Shown: positions 22,228-36,572, numbered from the stretch's first letter. The stretch: 64,000 bases of DNA from Mytilus galloprovincialis (GCF_965363235.1 NC_134843.1:89995795-90059794), one strand, 5' to 3'. Program-made: numbers and translations. The notes: generated by a model not told the origin, from the letters alone.

Positions 22228-22903
22228 CGACTTGCACAAACATTGAATATACAGAATAATGTAAATGTTTTCTGAGAGAAGGTGTTTGCGAAAATGAACT
22301 TTTTGCAAACATCCTTAAATTCTACACAATAAGTATCTACACATGGCACATTTATGCCGTAGAACCATGTTGGCAATTTATGAATTTGATAGATTTTTCA
22401 TATTTTTGTTGTGTAACAACGTGATCATATTACAACCGAATGGAGCCACGGCAATGCACATACACACAGTATAAGAACGAATATACAACGTATGCGTAAT
22501 GAAATCATGTATTTCACTTTGTCAAAACACGCTAAGCTATAGAAAACAACTTATTGGATGGAAAAACATGCTCTTAAACTAATCGCTACTTTGCCGTGAA
22601 TAAACTCAAACTGAAACGCTACAGAGAAGAGTAGCGTCATGGCGCATGGCGCACGCAAAGAAATCTCCGTAAATCACTCTCTTTATATTGGGCATGACAA
22701 ACTTCTGCAAGTGCTTCTTTCTAATTTCTTTGCTTCCCCTCTAAGCACGAACTAGAAATAAGTCTATAATAGTCAGTGTTTTCGATTTTTTTTTACATGT
22801 GGTCTTTTTTCTAGGTAATGCTACATTTGATGGAGAGAGATAAAAAAAAAATTAATAGCGAGGAAAAGGGGGGACCAAGCTGCATATTTCATGTTGTTTA
22901 TGT

Positions 22904-23023
22904 TACCCACGTAAAGTGGGTGTAGAGAAATTGTCTATAGACTCATTAATTGTTCCTCTCCACGGATATCTTTAGTAAAAGGCGAAAGATATATTCGTGG
23001 TTTGAAGAGAAACCAGAGTAACT
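22904..23023 (-). ncRNA. U5: U5 snRNA copy 22
   Basis: Gene as copy 1; has the upstream substitution of copy 7 without the long A-run. Confidence 0.94.
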
Positions 23024-23700
23024 CGTCTTGCACAAACATTGAATATACAGAATAATGTAAATGTTTTCTGAGAGAAGGTGTTTGCGAAAATGAACTTTTT
23101 GCAAACATCCTTAAATTCTACACAATAAGTATCTACACATGGCACATTTATGCCGTAGAACCATGTTGGCAATTTATGAATTTGATAGATTTTTCATATT
23201 TTTGTTGTGTAACAACGTGATCATATTACAACCGAATGGAGCCACGGCAATGCACATACACACAGTATAAGAACGAATATACAACGTATGCGTAATGAAA
23301 TCATGTATTTCACTTTGTCAAAACACGCTAAGCTATAGAAAACAACTTATTGGATGGAAAAACATGCTCTTAAACTAATCGCTACTTTGCCGTGAATAAA
23401 CTCAAACTGAAACGCTACAGAGAAGAGTAGCGTCATGGCGCATGGCGCACGCAAAGAAATCTCCGTAAATCACTCTCTTTATATTGGGCATGACAAACTT
23501 CTGCAAGTGCTTCTTTCTAATTTCTTTGCTTCCCCTCTAAGCACGAACTAGAAATAAGTCTATAATAGTCAGTGTTTTCGATTTTTTTTTTACATGTGGT
23601 CTTTTTTCTAGGTAATGCTACATTTGATGGAGAGAGATAAAAAAAAAATTAATAGCGAGGAAAAGGGGGGACCAAGCTGCATATTTCATGTTGTTTATGT

Positions 23701-23820
23701 TACCCACGTAAAGTGGGTGTAGAGAAATTGTCTATAGACTCATTAATTGTTCCTCTCCACGGATATCTTTAGTAAAAGGCGAAAGATATATTCGTGGTTT
23801 GAAGAGAAACCAGAGTAACT
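23701..23820 (-). ncRNA. U5: U5 snRNA copy 23
   Basis: Matches copy 1; its unit has one extra T in the spacer T-run. Confidence 0.94.
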
Positions 23821-24496
23821 CGACTTGCACAAACATTGAATATACAGAATAATGTAAATGTTTTCTGAGAGAAGGTGTTTGCGAAAATGAACTTTTTGCA
23901 AACATCCTTAAATTCTACACAATAAGTATCTACACATGGCACATTTATGCCGTAGAACCATGTTGGCAATTTATGAATTTGATAGATTTTTCATATTTTT
24001 GTTGTGTAACAACGTGATCATATTACAACCGAATGGAGCCACGGCAATGCACATACACACAGTATAAGAACGAATATACAACGTATGCGTAATGAAATCA
24101 TGTATTTCACTTTGTCAAAACACGCTAAGCTATAGAAAACAACTTATTGGATGGAAAAACATGCTCTTAAACTAATCGCTACTTTGCCGTGAATAAACTC
24201 AAACTGAAACGCTACAGAGAAGAGTAGCGTCATGGCGCATGGCGCACGCAAAGAAATCTCCGTAAATCACTCTCTTTATATTGGGCATGACAAACTTCTG
24301 CAAGTGCTTCTTTCTAATTTCTTTGCTTCCCCTCTAAGCACGAACTAGAAATAAGTCTATAATAGTCAGTGTTTTCGATTTTTTTTTACATGTGGTCTTT
24401 TTTCTAGGTAATGCTACATTTGATGGAGAGAGATAAAAAAAAAATTAATAGCGAGGAAAAGGGGGGACCAAGCTGCATATTTCATGTTGTTTATGT

Positions 24497-24616
24497 TACC
24501 CACGTAAAGTGGGTGTAGAGAAATTGTCTATAGACTCATTAATTGTTCCTCTCCACGGATATCTTTAGTAAAAGGCGAAAGATATATTCGTGGTTTGAAG
24601 AGAAACCAGAGTAACT
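24497..24616 (-). ncRNA. U5: U5 snRNA copy 24
   Basis: Matches copy 1. Confidence 0.94.
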
Positions 24617-25292
24617 CGACTTGCACAAACATTGAATATACAGAATAATGTAAATGTTTTCTGAGAGAAGGTGTTTGCGAAAATGAACTTTTTGCAAACA
24701 TCCTTAAATTCTACACAATAAGTATCTACACATGGCACATTTATGCCGTAGAACCATGTTGGCAATTTATGAATTTGATAGATTTTTCATATTTTTGTTG
24801 TGTAACAACGTGATCATATTACAAACGAATGGAGCCACGGCAATGCACATACACACAGTATAAGAACGAATATACAACGTATGCGTAATGAAATCATGTA
24901 TTTCACTTTGTCAAAACACGCTAAGCTATAGAAAACAACTTATTGGATGGAAAAACATGCTCTTAAACTAATCGCTACTTTGCCGTGAATAAACTCAAAC
25001 TGAAACGCTACAGAGAAGAGTAGCGTCATGGCGCATGGCGCACGCAAAGAAATCTCCGTAAATCACTCTCTTTATATTGGGCATGACAAACTTCTGCAAG
25101 TGCTTCTTTCTAATTTCTTTGCTTCCCCTCTAAGCACGAACTAGAAATAAGTCTATAATAGTCAGTGTTTTCGATTTTTTTTTACATGTGGTCTTTTTTC
25201 TAGGTAATGCTACATTTGATGGAGAGAGATAAAAAAAAAATTAATAGCGAGGAAAAGGGGGGACCAAGCTGCATATTTCATGTTGTTTATGT

Positions 25293-25412
25293 TACCCACG
25301 TAAAGTGGGTGTAGAGAAATTGTCTATAGACTCATTAATTGTTCCTCTCCACGGATATCTTTAGTAAAAGGCGAAAGATATATTCGTGGTTTGAAGAGAA
25401 ACCAGAGTAACT
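25293..25412 (-). ncRNA. U5: U5 snRNA copy 25
   Basis: Matches copy 1. Confidence 0.94.
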
Positions 25413-25766
25413 CGACTTGCACAAACATTGAATATACAGAATAATGTAAATGTTTTCTGAGAGAAGGTGTTTGCGAAAATGAACTTTTTGCAAACATCCT
25501 TAAATTCTACACAATAAGTATCTACACATGGCACATTTATGCCGTAGAACCATGTTGGCAATTTATGAATTTGATAGATTTTTCATATTTTTGTTGTGTA
25601 ACAACGTGATCATATTACAACCGAATGGAGCCACGGCAATGCACATACACACAGTATAAGAACGAATATACAACGTATGCGTAATGAAATCATGTATTTC
25701 ACTTTGTCAAAACACGCTAAGCTATAGAAAACAACTTATTGGATGGAAAAACATGCTCTTAAACTA

Positions 25767-25870
25767 ATCGCTACTTTGCCGTGAATAAACTCAAACTGAA
25801 ACGCTACAGAGAAGAGTAGCGTCATGGCGCATGGCGCATGGCGCACGCAAAGAAATCTCCGTAAATCACT
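25767..25870 (+). ncRNA. U6-like segment with 7-bp expansion (first)
   Basis: As at 344-440, but ATGGCGC occurs three times in tandem (25823 on) instead of twice. Confidence 0.5.
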
Positions 25871-26094
25871 CTCTTTATATTGGGCATGACAAACTTCTGC
25901 AAGTGCTTCTTTCTAATTTCTTTGCTTCCCCTCTAAGCACGAACTAGAAATAAGTCTATAATAGTCAGTGTTTTCGATTTTTTTTTACATGTGGTCTTTT
26001 TTCTAGGTAATGCTACATTTGATGGAGAGAGATAAAAAAAAATTAATAGCGAGGAAAAGGGGGGACCAAGCTGCATATTTCATGTTGTTTATGT

Positions 26095-26214
26095 TACCCA
26101 CGTAAAGTGGGTGTAGAGAAATTGTCTATAGACTCATTAATTGTTCCTCTCCACGGATATCTTTAGTAAAAGGCGAAAGATATATTCGTGGTTTGAAGAG
26201 AAACCAGAGTAACT
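26095..26214 (-). ncRNA. U5: U5 snRNA copy 26
   Basis: Matches copy 1; follows a unit with the 7-bp expansion in the U6-like segment. Confidence 0.94.
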
Positions 26215-26890
26215 CGACTTGCACAAACATTGAATATACAGAATAATGTAAATGTTTTCTGAGAGAAGGTGTTTGCGAAAATGAACTTTTTGCAAACATC
26301 CTTAAATTCTACACAATAAGTATCTACACATGGCACATTTATGCCGTAGAACCATGTTGGCAATTTATGAATTTGATAGATTTTTCATATTTTTGTTGTG
26401 TAACAACGTGATCATATTACAACCGAATGGAGCCACGGCAATGCACATACACACAGTATAAGAACGAATATACAACGTATGCGTAATGAAATCATGTATT
26501 TCACTTTGTCAAAACACGCTAAGCTATAGAAAACAACTTATTGGATGGAAAAACATGCTCTTAAACTAATCGCTACTTTGCCGTGAATAAACTCAAACTG
26601 AAACGCTACAGAGAAGAGTAGCGTCATGGCGCATGGCGCACGCAAAGAAATCTCCGTAAATCACTCTCTTTATATTGGGCATGACAAACTTCTGCAAGTG
26701 CTTCTTTCTAATTTCTTTGCTTCCCCTCTAAGCACGAACTAGAAATAAGTCTATAATAGTCAGTGTTTTCGATTTTTTTTTACATGTGGTCTTTTTTCTA
26801 GGTAATGCTACATTTGATGGAGAGAGATAAAAAAAAAATTAATAGCGAGGAAAAGGGGGGACCAAGCTGCATATTTCATGTTGTTTATGT

Positions 26891-27010
26891 TACCCACGTA
26901 AAGTGGGTGTAGAGAAATTGTCTATAGACTCATTAATTGTTCCTCTCCACGGATATCTTTAGTAAAAGGCGAAAGATATATTCGTGGTTTGAAGAGAAAC
27001 CAGAGTAACT
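26891..27010 (-). ncRNA. U5: U5 snRNA copy 27
   Basis: Matches copy 1. Confidence 0.94.
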
Positions 27011-27686
27011 CGACTTGCACAAACATTGAATATACAGAATAATGTAAATGTTTTCTGAGAGAAGGTGTTTGCGAAAATGAACTTTTTGCAAACATCCTTA
27101 AATTCTACACAATAAGTATCTACACATGGCACATTTATGCCGTAGAACCATGTTGGCAATTTATGAATTTGATAGATTTTTCATATTTTTGTTGTGTAAC
27201 AACGTGATCATATTACAACCGAATGGAGCCACGGCAATGCACATACACACAGTATAAGAACGAATATACAACGTATGCGTAATGAAATCATGTATTTCAC
27301 TTTGTCAAAACACGCTAAGCTATAGAAAACAACTTATTGGATGGAAAAACATGCTCTTAAACTAATCGCTACTTTGCCGTGAATAAACTCAAACTGAAAC
27401 GCTACAGAGAAGAGTAGCGTCATGGCGCATGGCGCACGCAAAGAAATCTCCGTAAATCACTCTCTTTATATTGGGCATGACAAACTTCTGCAAGTGCTTC
27501 TTTCTAATTTCTTTGCTTCCCCTCTAAGCACGAACTAGAAATAAGTCTATAATAGTCAGTGTTTTCGATTTTTTTTTACATGTGGTCTTTTTTCTAGGTA
27601 ATGCTACATTTGATGGAGAGAGATAAAAAAAAAATTAATAGCGAGGAAAAGGGGGGACCAAGCTGCATATTTCATGTTGTTTATGT

Positions 27687-27806
27687 TACCCACGTAAAGT
27701 GGGTGTAGAGAAATTGTCTATAGACTCATTAATTGTTCCTCTCCACGGATATCTTTAGTAAAAGGCGAAAGATATATTCGTGGTTTGAAGAGAAACCAGA
27801 GTAACT
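27687..27806 (-). ncRNA. U5: U5 snRNA copy 28
   Basis: Matches copy 1. Confidence 0.94.
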
Positions 27807-28482
27807 CGACTTGCACAAACATTGAATATACAGAATAATGTAAATGTTTTCTGAGAGAAGGTGTTTGCGAAAATGAACTTTTTGCAAACATCCTTAAATT
27901 CTACACAATAAGTATCTACACATGGCACATTTATGCCGTAGAACCATGTTGGCAATTTATGAATTTGATAGATTTTTCATATTTTTGTTGTGTAACAACG
28001 TGATCATATTACAACCGAATGGAGCCACGGCAATGCACATACACACAGTATAAGAACGAATATACAACGTATGCGTAATGAAATCATGTATTTCACTTTG
28101 TCAAAACACGCTAAGCTATAGAAAACAACTTATTGGATGGAAAAACATGCTCTTAAACTAATCGCTACTTTGCCGTGAATAAACTCAAACTGAAACGCTA
28201 CAGAGAAGAGTAGCGTCATGGCGCATGGCGCACGCAAAGAAATCTCCGTAAATCACTCTCTTTATATTGGGCATGACAAACTTCTGCAAGTGCTTCTTTC
28301 TAATTTCTTTGCTTCCCCTCTAAGCACGAACTAGAAATAAGTCTATAATAGTCAGTGTTTTCGATTTTTTTTTACATGTGGTCTTTTTTCTAGGTAATGC
28401 TACATTTGATGGAGAGAGATAAAAAAAAAATTAATAGCGAGGAAAAGGGGGGACCAAGCTGCATATTTCATGTTGTTTATGT

Positions 28483-28602
28483 TACCCACGTAAAGTGGGT
28501 GTAGAGAAATTGTCTATAGACTCATTAATTGTTCCTCTCCACGGATATCTTTAGTAAAAGGCGAAAGATATATTCGTGGTTTGAAGAGAAACCAGAGTAA
28601 CT
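28483..28602 (-). ncRNA. U5: U5 snRNA copy 29
   Basis: Matches copy 1. Confidence 0.94.
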
Positions 28603-29278
28603 CGACTTGCACAAACATTGAATATACAGAATAATGTAAATGTTTTCTGAGAGAAGGTGTTTGCGAAAATGAACTTTTTGCAAACATCCTTAAATTCTAC
28701 ACAATAAGTATCTACACATGGCACATTTATGCCGTAGAACCATGTTGGCAATTTATGAATTTGATAGATTTTTCATATTTTTGTTGTGTAACAACGTGAT
28801 CATATTACAACCGAATGGAGCCACGGCAATGCACATACACACAGTATAAGAACGAATATACAACGTATGCGTAATGAAATCATGTATTTCACTTTGTCAA
28901 AACACGCTAAGCTATAGAAAACAACTTATTGGATGGAAAAACATGCTCTTAAACTAATCGCTACTTTGCCGTGAATAAACTCAAACTGAAACGCTACAGA
29001 GAAGAGTAGCGTCATGGCGCATGGCGCACGCAAAGAAATCTCCGTAAATCACTCTCTTTATATTGGGCATGACAAACTTCTGCAAGTGCTTCTTTCTAAT
29101 TTCTTTGCTTCCCCTCTAAGCACGAACTAGAAATAAGTCTATAATAGTCAGTGTTTTCGATTTTTTTTTACATGTGGTCTTTTTTCTAGGTAATGCTACA
29201 TTTGATGGAGAGAGATAAAAAAAAAATTAATAGCGAGGAAAAGGGGGGACCAAGCTGCATATTTCATGTTGTTTATGT

Positions 29279-29398
29279 TACCCACGTAAAGTGGGTGTAG
29301 AGAAATTGTCTATAGACTCATTAATTGTTCCTCTCCACGGATATCTTTAGTAAAAGGCGAAAGATATATTCGTGGTTTGAAGAGAAACCAGAGTAACT
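29279..29398 (-). ncRNA. U5: U5 snRNA copy 30
   Basis: Matches copy 1. Confidence 0.94.
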
Positions 29399-30074
29399 CG
29401 ACTTGCACAAACATTGAATATACAGAATAATGTAAATGTTTTCTGAGAGAAGGTGTTTGCGAAAATGAACTTTTTGCAAACATCCTTAAATTCTACACAA
29501 TAAGTATCTACACATGGCACATTTATGCCGTAGAACCATGTTGGCAATTTATGAATTTGATAGATTTTTCATATTTTTGTTGTGTAACAACGTGATCATA
29601 TTACAACCGAATGGAGCCACGGCAATGCACATACACACAGTATAAGAACGAATATACAACGTATGCGTAATGAAATCATGTATTTCACTTTGTCAAAACA
29701 CGCTAAGCTATAGAAAACAACTTATTGGATGGAAAAACATGCTCTTAAACTTATCGCTACTTTGCCGTGAATAAACTCAAACTGAAACGCTACAGAGAAG
29801 AGTAGCGTCATGGCGCATGGCGCACGCAAAGAAATCTCCGTAAATCACTCTCTTTATATTGGGCATGACAAACTTCTGCAAGTGCTTCTTTCTAATTTCT
29901 TTGCTTCCCCTCTAAGCACGAACTAGAAATAAGTCTATAATAGTCAGTGTTTTCGATTTTTTTTTACATGTGGTCTTTTTTCTAGGTAATGCTACATTTG
30001 ATGGAGAGAGATAAAAAAAAAATTAATAGCGAGGAAAAGGGGGGACCAAGCTGCATATTTCATGTTGTTTATGT

Positions 30075-30194
30075 TACCCACGTAAAGTGGGTGTAGAGAA
30101 ATTGTCTATAGACTCATTAATTGTTCCTCTCCACGGATATCTTTAGTAAAAGGCGAAAGATATATTCGTGGTTTGAAGAGAAACCAGAGTAACT
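30075..30194 (-). ncRNA. U5: U5 snRNA copy 31
   Basis: Matches copy 1. Confidence 0.94.
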
Positions 30195-30870
30195 CGACTT
30201 GCACAAACATTGAATATACAGAATAATGTAAATGTTTTCTGAGAGAAGGTGTTTGCGAAAATGAACTTTTTGCAAACATCCTTAAATTCTACACAATAAG
30301 TATCTACACATGGCACATTTATGCCGTAGAACCATGTTGGCAATTTATGAATTTGATAGATTTTTCATATTTTTGTTGTGTAACAACGTGATCATATTAC
30401 AACCGAATGGAGCCACGGCAATGCACATACACACAGTATAAGAACGAATATACAACGTATGCGTAATGAAATCATGTATTTCACTTTGTCAAAACACGCT
30501 AAGCTATAGAAAACAACTTATTGGATGGAAAAACATGCTCTTAAACTAATCGCTACTTTGCCGTGAATAAACTCAAACTGAAACGCTACAGAGAAGAGTA
30601 GCGTCATGGCGCATGGCGCACGCAAAGAAATCTCCGTAAATCACTCTCTTTATATTGGGCATGACAAACTTCTGCAAGTGCTTCTTTCTAATTTCTTTGC
30701 TTCCCCTCTAAGCACGAACTAGAAATAAGTCTATAATAGTCAGTGTTTTCGATTTTTTTTTACATGTGGTCTTTTTTCTAGGTAATGCTACATTTGATGG
30801 AGAGAGATAAAAAAAAAATTAATAGCGAGGAAAAGGGGGGACCAAGCTGCATATTTCATGTTGTTTATGT

Positions 30871-30990
30871 TACCCACGTAAAGTGGGTGTAGAGAAATTG
30901 TCTATAGACTCATTAATTGTTCCTCTCCACGGATATCTTTAGTAAAAGGCGAAAGATATATTCGTGGTTTGAAGAGAAACCAGAGTAACT
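30871..30990 (-). ncRNA. U5: U5 snRNA copy 32
   Basis: Matches copy 1. Confidence 0.94.
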
Positions 30991-31666
30991 CGACTTGCAC
31001 AAACATTGAATATACAGAATAATGTAAATGTTTTCTGAGAGAAGGTGTTTGCGAAAATGAACTTTTTGCAAACATCCTTAAATTCTACACAATAAGTATC
31101 TACACATGGCACATTTATGCCGTAGAACCATGTTGGCAATTTATGAATTTGATAGATTTTTCATATTTTTGTTGTGTAACAACGTGATCATATTACAACC
31201 GAATGGAGCCACGGCAATGCACATACACACAGTATAAGAACGAATATACAACGTATGCGTAATGAAATCATGTATTTCACTTTGTCAAAACACGCTAAGC
31301 TATAGAAAACAACTTATTGGATGGAAAAACATGCTCTTAAACTAATCGCTACTTTGCCGTGAATAAACTCAAACTGAAACGCTACAGAGAAGAGTAGCGT
31401 CATGGCGCATGGCGCACGCAAAGAAATCTCCGTAAATCACTCTCTTTATATTGGGCATGACAAACTTCTGCAAGTGCTTCTTTCTAATTTCTTTGCTTCC
31501 CCTCTAAGCACGAACTAGAAATAAGTCTATAATAGTCAGTGTTTTCGATTTTTTTTTACATGTGGTCTTTTTTCTAGGTAATGCTACATTTGATGGAGAG
31601 AGATAAAAAAAAAATTAATAGCGAGGAAAAGGGGGGACCAAGCTGCATATTTCATGTTGTTTATGT

Positions 31667-31786
31667 TACCCACGTAAAGTGGGTGTAGAGAAATTGTCTA
31701 TAGACTCATTAATTGTTCCTCTCCACGGATATCTTTAGTAAAAGGCGAAAGATATATTCGTGGTTTGAAGAGAAACCAGAGTAACT
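31667..31786 (-). ncRNA. U5: U5 snRNA copy 33
   Basis: Matches copy 1. Confidence 0.94.
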
Positions 31787-32462
31787 CGACTTGCACAAAC
31801 ATTGAATATACAGAATAATGTAAATGTTTTCTGAGAGAAGGTGTTTGCGAAAATGAACTTTTTGCAAACATCCTTAAATTCTACACAATAAGTATCTACA
31901 CATGGCACATTTATGCCGTAGAACCATGTTGGCAATTTATGAATTTGATAGATTTTTCATATTTTTGTTGTGTAACAACGTGATCATATTACAACCGAAT
32001 GGAGCCACGGCAATGCACATACACACAGTATAAGAACGAATATACAACGTATGCGTAATGAAATCATGTATTTCACTTTGTCAAAACACGCTAAGCTATA
32101 GAAAACAACTTATTGGATGGAAAAACATGCTCTTAAACTAATCGCTACTTTGCCGTGAATAAACTCAAACTGAAACGCTACAGAGAAGAGTAGCGTCATG
32201 GCGCATGGCGCACGCAAAGAAATCTCCGTAAATCACTCTCTTTATATTGGGCATGACAAACTTCTGCAAGTGCTTCTTTCTAATTTCTTTGCTTCCCCTC
32301 TAAGCACGAACTAGAAATAAGTCTATAATAGTCAGTGTTTTCGATTTTTTTTTACATGTGGTCTTTTTTCTAGGTAATGCTACATTTGATGGAGAGAGAT
32401 AAAAAAAAAATTAATAGCGAGGAAAAGGGGGGACCAAGCTGCATATTTCATGTTGTTTATGT

Positions 32463-32582
32463 TACCCACGTAAAGTGGGTGTAGAGAAATTGTCTATAGA
32501 CTCATTAATTGTTCCTCTCCACGGATATCTTTAGTAAAAGGCGAAAGATATATTCGTGGTTTGAAGAGAAACCAGAGTAACT
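32463..32582 (-). ncRNA. U5: U5 snRNA copy 34
   Basis: Matches copy 1. Confidence 0.94.
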
Positions 32583-32936
32583 CGACTTGCACAAACATTG
32601 AATATACAGAATAATGTAAATGTTTTCTGAGAGAAGGTGTTTGCGAAAATGAACTTTTTGCAAACATCCTTAAATTCTACACAATAAGTATCTACACATG
32701 GCACATTTATGCCGTAGAACCATGTTGGCAATTTATGAATTTGATAGATTTTTCATATTTTTGTTGTGTAACAACGTGATCATATTACAACCGAATGGAG
32801 CCACGGCAATGCACATACACACAGTATAAGAACGAATATACAACGTATGCGTAATGAAATCATGTATTTCACTTTGTCAAAACACGCTAAGCTATAGAAA
32901 ACAACTTATTGGATGGAAAAACATGCTCTTAAACTA

Positions 32937-33040
32937 ATCGCTACTTTGCCGTGAATAAACTCAAACTGAAACGCTACAGAGAAGAGTAGCGTCATGGCGC
33001 ATGGCGCATGGCGCACGCAAAGAAATCTCCGTAAATCACT
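32937..33040 (+). ncRNA. U6-like segment with 7-bp expansion (second)
   Basis: Same triplication of ATGGCGC as in the unit at 25767, nine units away, which implies copying between units or recurrent slippage. Confidence 0.5.
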
Positions 33041-33265
33041 CTCTTTATATTGGGCATGACAAACTTCTGCAAGTGCTTCTTTCTAATTTCTTTGCTTCCC
33101 CTCTAAGCACGAACTAGAAATAAGTCTATAATAGTCAGTGTTTTCGATTTTTTTTTACATGTGGTCTTTTTTCTAGGTAATGCTACATTTGATGGAGAGA
33201 GATAAAAAAAAAATTAATAGCGAGGAAAAGGGGGGACCAAGCTGCATATTTCATGTTGTTTATGT

Positions 33266-33385
33266 TACCCACGTAAAGTGGGTGTAGAGAAATTGTCTAT
33301 AGACTCATTAATTGTTCCTCTCCACGGATATCTTTAGTAAAAGGCGAAAGATATATTCGTGGTTTGAAGAGAAACCAGAGTAACT
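33266..33385 (-). ncRNA. U5: U5 snRNA copy 35
   Basis: Matches copy 1; follows the second unit with the 7-bp expansion. Confidence 0.94.
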
Positions 33386-34061
33386 CGACTTGCACAAACA
33401 TTGAATATACAGAATAATGTAAATGTTTTCTGAGAGAAGGTGTTTGCGAAAATGAACTTTTTGCAAACATCCTTAAATTCTACACAATAAGTATCTACAC
33501 ATGGCACATTTATGCCGTAGAACCATGTTTGCAATTTATGAATTTGATAGATTTTTCATATTTTTGTTGTGTAACAACGTGATCATATTACAACCGAATG
33601 GAGCCACGGCAATGCACATACACACAGTATAAGAACGAATATACAACGTATGCGTAATGAAATCATGTATTTCACTTTGTCAAAACACGCTAAGCTATAG
33701 AAAACAACTTATTGGATGGAAAAACATGCTCTTAAACTAATCGCTACTTTGCCGTGAATAAACTCAAACTGAAACGCTACAGAGAAGAGTAGCGTCATGG
33801 CGCATGGCGCACGCAAAGAAATCTCCGTAAATCACTCTCTTTATATTGGGCATGACAAACTTCTGCAAGTGCTTCTTTCTAATTTCTTTGCTTCCCCTCT
33901 AAGCACGAACTAGAAATAAGTCTATAATAGTCAGTGTTTTCGATTTTTTTTTACATGTGGTCTTTTTTCTAGGTAATGCTACATTTGATGGAGAGAGATA
34001 AAAAAAAAATTAATAGCGAGGAAAAGGGGGGACCAAGCTGCATATTTCATGTTGTTTATGT

Positions 34062-34181
34062 TACCCACGTAAAGTGGGTGTAGAGAAATTGTCTATAGAC
34101 TCATTAATTGTTCCTCTCCACGGATATCTTTAGTAAAAGGCGAAAGATATATTCGTGGTTTGAAGAGAAACCAGAGTAACT
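34062..34181 (-). ncRNA. U5: U5 snRNA copy 36
   Basis: Matches copy 1. Confidence 0.94.
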
Positions 34182-34857
34182 CGACTTGCACAAACATTGA
34201 ATATACAGAATAATGTAAATGTTTTCTGAGAGAAGGTGTTTGCGAAAATGAACTTTTTGCAAACATCCTTAAATTCTACACAATAAGTATCTACACATGG
34301 CACATTTATGCCGTAGAACCATGTTGGCAATTTATGAATTTGATAGATTTTTCATATTTTTGTTGTGTAACAACGTGATCATATTACAACCGAATGGAGC
34401 CACGGCAATGCACATACACACAGTATAAGAACGAATATACAACGTATGCGTAATGAAATCATGTATTTCACTTTGTCAAAACACGCTAAGCTATAGAAAA
34501 CAACTTATTGGATGGAAAAACATGCTCTTAAACTAATCGCTACTTTGCCGTGAATAAACTCAAACTGAAACGCTACAGAGAAGAGTAGCGTCATGGCGCA
34601 TGGCGCACGCAAAGAAATCTCCGTAAATCACTCTCTTTATATTGGGCATGACAAACTTCTGCAAGTGCTTCTTTCTAATTTCTTTGCTTCCCCTCTAAGC
34701 ACGAACTAGAAATAAGTCTATAATAGTCAGTGTTTTCGATTTTTTTTTACATGTGGTCTTTTTTCTAGGTAATGCTACATTTGATGGAGAGAGATAAAAA
34801 AAAAATTAATAGCGAGGAAAAGGGGGGACCAAGCTGCATATTTCATGTTGTTTATGT

Positions 34858-34977
34858 TACCCACGTAAAGTGGGTGTAGAGAAATTGTCTATAGACTCAT
34901 TAATTGTTCCTCTCCACGGATATCTTTAGTAAAAGGCGAAAGATATATTCGTGGTTTGAAGAGAAACCAGAGTAACT
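34858..34977 (-). ncRNA. U5: U5 snRNA copy 37
   Basis: Matches copy 1. Confidence 0.94.
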
Positions 34978-35656
34978 CGACTTGCACAAACATTGAATAT
35001 ACAGAATAATGTAAATGTTTTCTGAGAGAAGGTGTTTGCGAAAATGAACTTTTTGCAAACATCCTTAAATTCTACACAATAAGTATCTACACATGGCACA
35101 TTTATGCCGTAGAACCATGTTGGCAATTTATGAATTTGATAGATTTTTCATATTTTTGTTGTGTAACAACGTGATCATATTACAACCGAATGGAGCCACG
35201 GCAATGCACATACACACAGTATAAGAACGAATATACAACGTATGCGTAATGAAATAATCATGTATTTCACTTTGTCAAAACACGCTAAGCTATAGAAAAC
35301 AACTTATTGGATGGAAAAACATGCTCTTAAACTAATCGCTACTTTGCCGTGAATAAACTCAAACTGAAACGCTACAGAGAAGAGTAGCGTCATGGCGCAT
35401 GGCGCACGCAAAGAAATCTCCGTAAATCACTCTCTTTATATTGGGCATGACAAACTTCTGCAAGTGCTTCTTTCTAATTTCTTTGCTTCCCCTCTAAGCA
35501 CGAACTAGAAATAAGTCTATAATAGTCAGTGTTTTCGATTTTTTTTTACATGTGGTCTTTTTTCTAGGTAATGCTACATTTGATGGAGAGAGATAAAAAA
35601 AAAATTAATAGCGAGGAAAAGGGGGGACCAAGCTGCATATTTCATGTTGTTTATGT

Positions 35657-35776
35657 TACCCACGTAAAGTGGGTGTAGAGAAATTGTCTATAGACTCATT
35701 AATTGTTCCTCTCCACGGATATCTTTAGTAAAAGGCGAAAGATATATTCGTGGTTTGAAGAGAAACCAGAGTAACT
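35657..35776 (-). ncRNA. U5: U5 snRNA copy 38
   Basis: Matches copy 1; its unit has a 3-base gain near 35256. Confidence 0.94.
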
Positions 35777-36452
35777 CGACTTGCACAAACATTGAATATA
35801 CAGAATAATGTAAATGTTTTCTGAGAGAAGGTGTTTGCGAAAATGAACTTTTTGCAAACATCCTTAAATTCTACACAATAAGTATCTACACATGGCACAT
35901 TTATGCCGTAGAACCATGTTGGCAATTTATGAATTTGATAGATTTTTCATATTTTTGTTGTGTAACAACGTGATCATATTACAACCGAATGGAGCCACGG
36001 CAATGTACATACACACAGTATAAGAACGAATATACAACGTATGCGTAATGAAATCATGTATTTCACTTTGTCAAAACACGCTAAGCTATAGAAAACAACT
36101 TATTGGATGGAAAAACATGCTCTTAAACTAATCGCTACTTTGCCGTGAATAAACTCAAACTGAAACGCTACAGAGAAGAGTAGCGTCATGGCGCATGGCG
36201 CACGCAAAGAAATCTCCGTAAATCACTCTCTTTATATTGGGCATGACAAACTTCTGCAAGTGCTTCTTTCTAATTTCTTTGCTTCCCCTCTAAGCACGAA
36301 CTAGAAATAAGTCTATAATAGTCAGTGTTTTCGATTTTTTTTTACATGTGGTCTTTTTTCTAGGTAATGCTACATTTGATGGAGAGAGATAAAAAAAAAA
36401 TTAATAGCGAGGAAAAGGGGGGACCAAGCTGCATATTTCATGTTGTTTATGT

Positions 36453-36572
36453 TACCCACGTAAAGTGGGTGTAGAGAAATTGTCTATAGACTCATTAATT
36501 GTTCCTCTCCACGGATATCTTTAGTAAAAGGCGAAAGATATATTCGTGGTTTGAAGAGAAACCAGAGTAACT
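36453..36572 (-). ncRNA. U5: U5 snRNA copy 39
   Basis: Matches copy 1; one upstream substitution near 36664. Confidence 0.94.
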
